From: 2-02-FULL-49-11 sp040757655
GTDB taxonomy: Bacteria; Patescibacteriota; Patescibacteriia; 2-02-FULL-49-11
Length of the DNA: 9,746 nucleotides
Reading direction: 5' to 3'
Assembly: GCA_040757655.1 (NCBI GenBank)
Contig: JBFLWV010000026.1
Location: forward strand, 1-9,746
Part shown: positions 6,513 to 9,746 of the stretch, in pieces
How positions within the stretch are numbered: position 1 is the stretch's first letter
How the letters are laid out: each line of letters starts with the position of its first letter
Notes under the pieces: model-generated
What the model saw: the letters and a program-made list of their open reading frames with translations, nothing else
Databases searched by the model: none
Told to the model about the DNA's origin: nothing
Position numbers and translations under genes: made by a program

Positions 6513-6534
6513 GTAAAATGGTCGATGGTATAAT
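6505..6534 (+). promoter_or_regulatory. Promoter of the glycosyltransferase genes, possibly leaderless
   Basis: TTGGTC (6505-6510), an 18-nt spacer and a perfect TATAAT (6529-6534) point right. The expected start of RNA, about 7 nt after the -10, falls on the ATG at 6541. No Shine-Dalgarno site lies between, which fits a leaderless mRNA. Confidence 0.6.
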
Positions 6535-6540
6535 TTGTTC

Positions 6541-7290
6541 ATGGAGCTCTCTATTATTGTGCCTGTCTACAACGAGGAAGCGCTCATTGAAGAGAACGTG
6601 CACGCGATTGTGGATTTTTTTTCAGCGCGAAATATAGACTGGGAGCTAATAGTGGTGGATGACGGGTCAAGCGATAGCACGGTACAATTGCTTGAAACGG
6701 CTAAAATGAATTACGCGTCGCTCAAGGTTGTTTCCATCCACCACCAAGGCAAGGGCTCGGCAGTCAGGGAGGGGTGTATGCAGAGTAAGGGCGATTGGAT
6801 GCTCTTTTTTGATATTGATTTATCCACGCCCTTATTAACGTTTGACCGTTTTTGGAAAAAACGGGGAGAGCGCACAGTGCTCATCGGGTCGCGGGAATTG
6901 GATGAGTCAAAGGTCGTGAAGCACCAATGGTGGGCGAAGGAATATGCGGGAAAGTTGGGTAATATACTTACCCGTTTGTTACTACCCCTCCCGTATAAAG
7001 ACACGCAATGCGGATTTAAAATGTTCCCCGGCTCTTATCGTCAGCTGCTTCCCAAGACCGCCATCAACGGCGCGGCATTTGATATAGAATGGCTTCTCAT
7101 CGCGAAAGAAAATGGGTATGATATAGAGGAGGTGCCGGTTGAGTGGACGAACCGTGAAGAATCGAAGTTTACCTTAAGGAGCTACGGAGAATCTTTAGGG
7201 GAATTATGGAGGATATATTTTAAAGAATTAAAAGGCGAATATAAGTTCAAAGTTCAAAACTTAAATGGCAAAACCAAATCTCCAAACTAA
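6541..7290 (+). CDS. GT2 family glycosyltransferase (dolichyl/polyprenyl-phosphate sugar transferase type)
   Basis: A GT-A-fold enzyme that transfers a sugar from a nucleotide donor, most likely to a lipid phosphate. From ATG 6541 it has 249 residues. Visible motifs are SIIVPVYNEE at the N-terminus, VVDDGSSDST (38-47), QGKGSAVREG (69-78), the metal-binding DIDLS (91-95), and DTQCGFKMF (154-162), which is characteristic of DPM1/ALG5-type enzymes. No C-terminal membrane helix is present, so it is probably soluble or peripheral. ATG 6541 matches the family N-terminus; a TTG at 6535 is less likely. The last residues (FKVQNLNGKTKSPN) run into a TTCAAA-type low-complexity repeat and may be a recent extension. 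The acceptor cannot be told from sequence. Confidence 0.9.
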   Translation: MELSIIVPVYNEEALIEENVHAIVDFFSARNIDWELIVVDDGSSDSTVQLLETAKMNYASLKVVSIHHQGKGSAVREGCMQSKGDWMLFFDIDLSTPLLTFDRFWKKRGERTVLIGSRELDESKVVKHQWWAKEYAGKLGNILTRLLLPLPYKDTQCGFKMFPGSYRQLLPKTAINGAAFDIEWLLIAKENGYDIEEVPVEWTNREESKFTLRSYGESLGELWRIYFKELKGEYKFKVQNLNGKTKSPN

Positions 7291-7341
7291 TAGTTCAAAG
7301 ATTTGAGTTATGGTTTTGAGTTTTGAGCTCTAACATTTGAG
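7244..7341. repeat. TTCAAA / TTTGAG low-complexity spacer
   Basis: AGTTCAAA occurs at 7244, 7251 and 7292, and TTTGAG at 7302, 7315, 7322 and 7336. The stretch covers the C-terminal codons of the upstream gene and the spacer to the next. Such short-word spacers are familiar from CPR genomes. No promoter stands out. Confidence 0.5.
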
Positions 7342-7348
7342 ATTGCTT

Positions 7349-8635
7349 ATGCTGAACAAAGCCTGGATTGTCGCCGTTGACATGGGCTATGGGCACCAGC
7401 GGGCGGCATATCCTCTGCGGCAGCTTTCGCCCGGGGGAGTGGTGGTGCACGCGAATCATTACTCCGGCATCCCGCACAGGGATCGCAAAATCTGGCAACA
7501 AGGGCAGGAGGTGTATGAGTTCATGTCGCGGTTTAAGAAAGTGCCGGTCATCGGCGAGGTGGCATGGGATCTCTATGATCAATTTCAGGAGATTGACCCT
7601 TTTTACCCCAAGCGCGATCTCTCCAAACCCACCATCCAACTTAAAAGCACGTATTCACTCATCAGGAAAAAGAAATGGGGGGAGCATTTTATCAGACGGC
7701 TGTCACGGCGTCCTTTGCCTTTGGTGAGCACCTTTTTTATCCCCGCCTATCAGGCGGAAGAATTCAATTATCCCGGTGATATCTACGTGGTGGTATGCGA
7801 CGCGGATATCAGCCGCGCGTGGGCACCGCTACAGCCGTCCCGCAGCCGCATTAAGTATTTGGCGCCAACCGAGCGCGCGGTGGAACGCTTGAAGCTTTAC
7901 GGCGTACCCACGGATCAGATTATCCTTACCGGATTTCCTTTGCCGCAAGAAAACAAGGGGCGGCGCAATAGCGCGGTAAAAGCTGACCTTGCCGCGCGAC
8001 TTCTCAATCTTGATCCCAAAAAAGTCTATATCCGCAAATACCACCGCACCATCAGGGAGCATGTGGGCGCATTGCCGAAAAAAACCGGCCGCCCATTAAC
8101 TATCATGTTTGCGGTAGGCGGGGCAGGCGCACAGCGGGATTTAGGCCTCACCATCGCCGAGAGCTTGTATCACGAACTCAATGACGGCCATACACGGTTG
8201 GTACTGGTTGCCGGCATCCATAATGACGTGAACCGCTATTTCCGCGATGGGATCGCCCACTTGGGCCTGCGTAAGGCACTGATGAAAGGAAGTATTGAAA
8301 TTATTTTTGCCGCTAAAAGGGAAGAATATTTCAAGAAATTTAATACTGCCTTGCGCACCACTGATATCCTCTGGACGAAACCGTCAGAGCTGGTGTTTTA
8401 TGCCGGGCTGGGCATCCCCATCATCTGTTCTGATCCCATTGGATCACAAGAGTATTTCAACCGCCGCTGGGTAAGGGAGGTTGGCGCAGGCACCAAGCAG
8501 TTGAATCCTCGCTATGCGTCAGAGTGGATTACGGACCTCTTGAATGAAGGCTGGTTTGCAGAAGCGGCTATGCAAGGGTATCTGGACATTGAACAAGACG
8601 GCGTGGAAAATATCAAACAGGCGGTATTCGGGTAA
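7349..8635 (+). CDS. GT-B-like glycosyltransferase (MGDG synthase/MurG-like), exact family uncertain
   Basis: The 428-residue protein has the layout of a two-domain GT-B enzyme. The N-terminal VDMGYGHQRAA (10-20) corresponds to the Gly-rich GxGH acceptor-side loop of diacylglycerol glycosyltransferases and MurG. CDADISRAWAP (150-160) and the stretch around LAPTERAVERLKLYGVP (171-187) are like the linker of that group. The second domain begins near AVGGAGAQRD (255-264), and TKPSELVFYAGLGIP (343-357) followed by GSQEYFN (365-371) matches the donor-binding region. No membrane helix is evident. The start at ATG 7349 is chosen over TTG 7337, which lies in the TTTGAG repeat; no Shine-Dalgarno site is seen. 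It probably works with the GT2 enzyme upstream on cell-envelope glycolipid or glycan, an inference from adjacency. Confidence 0.75.
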   Translation: MLNKAWIVAVDMGYGHQRAAYPLRQLSPGGVVVHANHYSGIPHRDRKIWQQGQEVYEFMSRFKKVPVIGEVAWDLYDQFQEIDPFYPKRDLSKPTIQLKSTYSLIRKKKWGEHFIRRLSRRPLPLVSTFFIPAYQAEEFNYPGDIYVVVCDADISRAWAPLQPSRSRIKYLAPTERAVERLKLYGVPTDQIILTGFPLPQENKGRRNSAVKADLAARLLNLDPKKVYIRKYHRTIREHVGALPKKTGRPLTIMFAVGGAGAQRDLGLTIAESLYHELNDGHTRLVLVAGIHNDVNRYFRDGIAHLGLRKALMKGSIEIIFAAKREEYFKKFNTALRTTDILWTKPSELVFYAGLGIPIICSDPIGSQEYFNRRWVREVGAGTKQLNPRYASEWITDLLNEGWFAEAAMQGYLDIEQDGVENIKQAVFG

Positions 8636-8843
8636 TATATACTGTGGATAAGTGATGTTGCGTGGCAGAAATATATGTGATATCTTATAAACAATATCAA
8701 TTTTATGCGTAATACACAAAAGGTCCTCATGTCGTACGTCTGCCTCCCGCAAGCGCTCCTTGCGAAGCGTTTTGCATGGATTATCGATTTTACGGCAAGG
8801 CCTTGAGTGTACGCATATTTGATAAATTTTAAGTAAACACACA
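8636..8843. other. Non-coding stretch with a possible small RNA
   Basis: No convincing gene is present; a 33-codon frame at 8705-8806 lacks a ribosome-binding site. TTGCGT (8658-8663), 17 nt and TATCTT (8681-8686) could be a promoter. A hairpin CGCAAG/CTTGCG lies at 8748-8764 and a terminator follows at 8844. This arrangement would suit a small RNA of about 180 nt, but nothing proves it. Confidence 0.3.
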
Positions 8844-8872
8844 CTCGGGCCTATAGTAAGCCCGAGATTTTT
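8844..8872 (+). terminator. Intrinsic terminator
   Basis: CTCGGGC (8844-8850) pairs perfectly with GCCCGAG (8860-8866), followed by A and five T residues. It lies 209 nt after the glycosyltransferase stop and points rightward. It ends either that operon or a separate small transcript. Confidence 0.7.
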
Positions 8873-8880
8873 GTAATATA

Positions 8881-8918
8881 GAAGCGGATAAACGCTGATA
8901 GTAACGCAGATCAACGCT
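8881..8918. repeat. GCGGATAAACGC-type dispersed repeat
   Basis: Words of the kind GCGGATAAACG and ACGCAGATCAACGC occur here and again at 9022-9061 and 9475-9494. They are typical of dispersed intergenic repeats seen in many bacteria. No coding function is apparent. Confidence 0.45.
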
Positions 8919-8934
8919 CAAATATCACTGTCAT

Positions 8935-8963
8935 TCCCGATTTGCCCGCAGGCAGAGTCGGGA
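8935..8963. repeat. REP/MITE-type hairpin (TTCCCGA ... TCGGGAT)
   Basis: TCCCGATTT pairs with GAGTCGGGA (9 bp with G-T pairs), then past a bulged A come GCC/GGC and a CGCA loop. The flanks CATTCCCG and GGGATTCCAGAA resemble the widespread 'CATTCCCG..CGGGAATCCAG' intergenic repeat. It belongs to a different repeat type from the 24-nt GTAGCG units. Confidence 0.5.
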
Positions 8964-9000
8964 TTCCAGAAACAATAAAATAACGCTTTGATAATAAAGA

Positions 9001-9092
9001 TTTTTTCCGCCAGCGCCCCATCGACGCAGATACCGCGGATAAAACGCAGATGAACGCGGATAGGGCATTTACGGAAAAAATTTAACAAAACA
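9001..9092. repeat. Approx. 85-90-nt repeat, copy 1 (left of the tRNA-like element)
   Basis: It starts TTTTTTCCGCCAG and ends around GGGCATTTACGGAAAAAA with an AT-rich tail. Its ends are inverted: TTTTTTCCG (9001-9009) with CGGAAAAAA (9072-9080), and GCCC (9015-9018) with GGGC (9063-9066). The middle is GCAGAT/GCGGAT words. A second copy lies at 9445-9526 in the same orientation. The inverted ends suggest a small non-autonomous mobile element. Confidence 0.6.
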
Positions 9093-9093
9093 T

Positions 9094-9275
9094 GAGACAG
9101 TGCCCGAATGGGTAAAAGGCCACGCTTCACAAGCGTGTGAAAAAGGAAAGTACTTATATACTTTATAGCTCGGTATGCCAGTTGGCATTATAAAGTATCA
9201 GGAGGTCGGTGGGTACGAAAAGTTTTTCTTCACCTCCTCATATAGGTACCGTCGGTTCGAATCCGACCTGTCTCG
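9094..9275 (+). tRNA. tRNA-like element, anticodon CAC, with ~113-nt structured variable region
   Basis: The acceptor GAGACAG (9094-9100) pairs perfectly with CTGTCTC (9268-9274), discriminator G 9275, no encoded CCA. T8 is present. The D-arm (9102-9120) has a short GCC/GGC-type stem and contains GAATGGGTAA, resembling class II tRNAs. The anticodon stem CACGC/GCGTG (9121-9125, 9133-9137) frames the loop TTCACAA with anticodon CAC at 9128-9130 (valine codon GUG). The T-arm GTCGG-TTCGAAT-CCGAC (9251-9267) is perfect. Between 9138 and 9250 lie ~113 nt where a tRNA has 4-24. This part folds into a 10-bp hairpin (9158-9167 with 9189-9198) capped by ATGCC/GGCAT, and a second stem AGGAGGT/ACCTCCT (9200-9206 with 9232-9238). 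The class II D-arm and G73 recall tRNA-Ser. It may be an unusual tRNA, an intron-bearing tRNA or a decayed one. Confidence 0.65.
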
Positions 9276-9314
9276 CAAACCCCTAATCAACCCCCGCTCT
9301 TTCACCATTAAATG

Positions 9315-9416
9315 GAGGCAGATTTTGGCAGGAATTTTTCTGCCTCGTCCACGAGATCGACTCGTGTAGAGGCAATTGAAAAAGGGCGTAATCATAACCG
9401 AGCATGATTATGCCCT
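9315..9416. other. Run of three hairpins, function unknown
   Basis: Three stems follow one another: GAGGCAGA/TCTGCCTC (9315-9322 with 9339-9346), CACGAG/CTCGTG (9350-9355 with 9361-9366, 5-nt loop), and a 12-bp stem GGGCGTAATCAT/ATGATTATGCCC (9384-9395 with 9404-9415, one G-T). No T-tract follows, so these are not plain terminators. The density of stems suggests structured RNA or repeat remnants lying between the two ~85-nt repeats. Confidence 0.4.
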
Positions 9417-9444
9417 ACGCTTTATAAGTTCCATTTGAAATGGA

Positions 9445-9526
9445 TTTTTCCGCCAGTGCCTAAACGATGAAGATGGACGCAGATAGACGCAGAGTGGGCA
9501 TTTACGGAAAAAATTTACAAAAAATG
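9445..9526. repeat. Approx. 85-nt repeat, copy 2
   Basis: It is a direct repeat of the element at 9001-9092: TTTTTCCGCCAGTGCC at the start, GACGCAGATAGACGCAGA in the middle, and GGGCATTTACGGAAAAAA then TTTACAAAAAATGA at the end. Copy 1 continues into the tRNA-like element; copy 2 does not. The two copies bracket about 350 nt. Confidence 0.6.
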
Positions 9527-9537
9527 AACATTAAACC

Positions 9538-9602
9538 ATCACCTTGTGAAGGAGGTGATTATAATGCAATCGTACGACGGTCCTGGCGACGATTAGCCAG
9601 GA
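9538..9602 (+). other. Perfect Shine-Dalgarno in a hairpin before a 10-codon ORF
   Basis: AAGGAGGTGAT (9549-9559) is a full anti-16S match, 8 nt (from GGAGG) before ATG 9564. The frame encodes only MQSYDGPGDD and stops at TAG 9594-9596. The Shine-Dalgarno is half of a hairpin, ATCACCT (9538-9544) with AGGTGAT (9553-9559), and the stop lies in a second hairpin, TCCTGGC (9581-9587) with GCCAGGA (9596-9602). The layout resembles a leader peptide or attenuator, but no gene follows on this strand within the window, and a transposase is encoded opposite. It may be chance or part of an IS end. Confidence 0.3.
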
Positions 9603-9645
9603 AAGGGCGTAGAAGGTCATTCGGATCACACGCAATCTTACTGGA

Positions 9646-9746
9646 CTACCCATACAGCTTGGCTATCCTGAACAAGTGAAACTTCTTATCCCTGACCCCT
9701 CTGACTACGGTACGGAAATTCTTTAGTTTTGCGTTAAACGACTCTG
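9646..9746 (-). CDS. Transposase C-terminus (ISL3/ISAon1-like), partial
   Basis: The minus strand is open from the right edge to a TAG stop at 9648-9646, giving 32 residues that begin ESFNAKLKNFRTVVRGVRDK and end LFRIAKLYG. The pattern E-S-F-N-A-K-(I/L)-K, then F-R, then RGVRD, then a FxLFRLxKLY-like end, matches the C-terminus of DDE transposases of the ISL3 Pfam type. There the E of the ExxN motif is the third catalytic acid. The rest of the gene lies beyond the window, so intactness cannot be judged. The IS end should fall left of 9646, but I cannot mark its inverted repeat. Confidence 0.6.
   Translation of the reverse strand, partial: ESFNAKLKNFRTVVRGVRDKKFHLFRIAKLYG

Noticed and set aside
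7244..7341. CRISPR-like array of TTTGAG/TTCAAA words
   Set aside because: The units are 6-8 nt with irregular spacing, which is low-complexity spacer sequence, not repeat-spacer units.
8705..8806. 33-codon ORF after the glycosyltransferase gene
   Set aside because: It has no ribosome-binding site, no motif and hairpin-forming DNA inside; not supportable.
9138..9250. Group I self-splicing intron in the tRNA-like gene
   Set aside because: At ~113 nt it is well below the usual ~200-nt minimum, and I see none of the conserved core segments. Such introns also usually sit in the anticodon loop, which here is intact.
9094..9420. tmRNA
   Set aside because: It has a full D-arm and anticodon arm and lacks the typical tmRNA 5' sequence and a tag-peptide frame.
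9467..9679. 70-codon plus-strand frame
   Set aside because: It begins inside an intergenic repeat, is Arg-rich with no motif, and overlaps the transposase end on the other strand.
9613..9723. Plus-strand frame reading KVIRITRNLTG.. that looked protein-like
   Set aside because: It has no start codon and no ribosome-binding site, and the opposite strand carries a recognisable transposase C-terminus.

Overview
This 9.7 kb window looks like bacterial chromosome, most likely from a small-genome lineage such as the Candidate Phyla Radiation (Patescibacteria). That placement is an inference. It rests on tightly overlapping genes, weak or missing Shine-Dalgarno sites, TTG starts, tRNA genes without an encoded CCA, and short TTCAAA/TTTGAG low-complexity spacers. 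No rRNA or lineage marker is present to settle it.

Left part (1-840): the 3' tail of an unrecognised plus-strand gene, a small minus-strand membrane protein with a good ribosome-binding site, and a pair of inverted 24-nt REP-like units just upstream of typA. Two terminator-shaped hairpins with T-tracts lie antisense inside the membrane-protein gene.

Central operon (857-6229, plus strand): typA/bipA (translational GTPase), then all three parts of the AmmeMemoRadiSam system (radical SAM protein AmrS, MEMO-family protein, AMMECR1-family protein), then a membrane-anchored HtrA/DegP-type serine protease without a PDZ domain. Four of the genes overlap or nearly overlap their neighbour; the exception is a 214-nt gap before the AMMECR1 gene. 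The protease stop codon lies inside the first of three further 24-nt REP-like units, followed by a strong intrinsic terminator. The AmmeMemoRadiSam proteins nearly always travel together but I know of no settled reaction for the set.

Middle (6371-8638): a minus-strand tRNA-Arg(CCG)-like gene is divergent from two plus-strand glycosyltransferase-type genes, a GT2 enzyme of the dolichyl/polyprenyl-phosphate sugar transferase type and a GT-B-like protein. The tRNA and the GT2 gene appear to share a divergent promoter region with overlapping -35 boxes, and the GT2 transcript may be leaderless.

Right part (8639-9746): mostly non-coding and repeat rich. It holds a terminator, a REP/MITE-type hairpin, two copies of an ~85-nt repeat, and between those copies a 182-nt tRNA-like element whose variable region is a structured ~113 nt. 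Its body resembles tRNA-Ser but its anticodon is CAC. The window ends in the C-terminus of a minus-strand transposase resembling the ISL3/ISAon1 type.

The strongest candidates for something undescribed are the two oversized tRNA genes, above all the 182-nt one.
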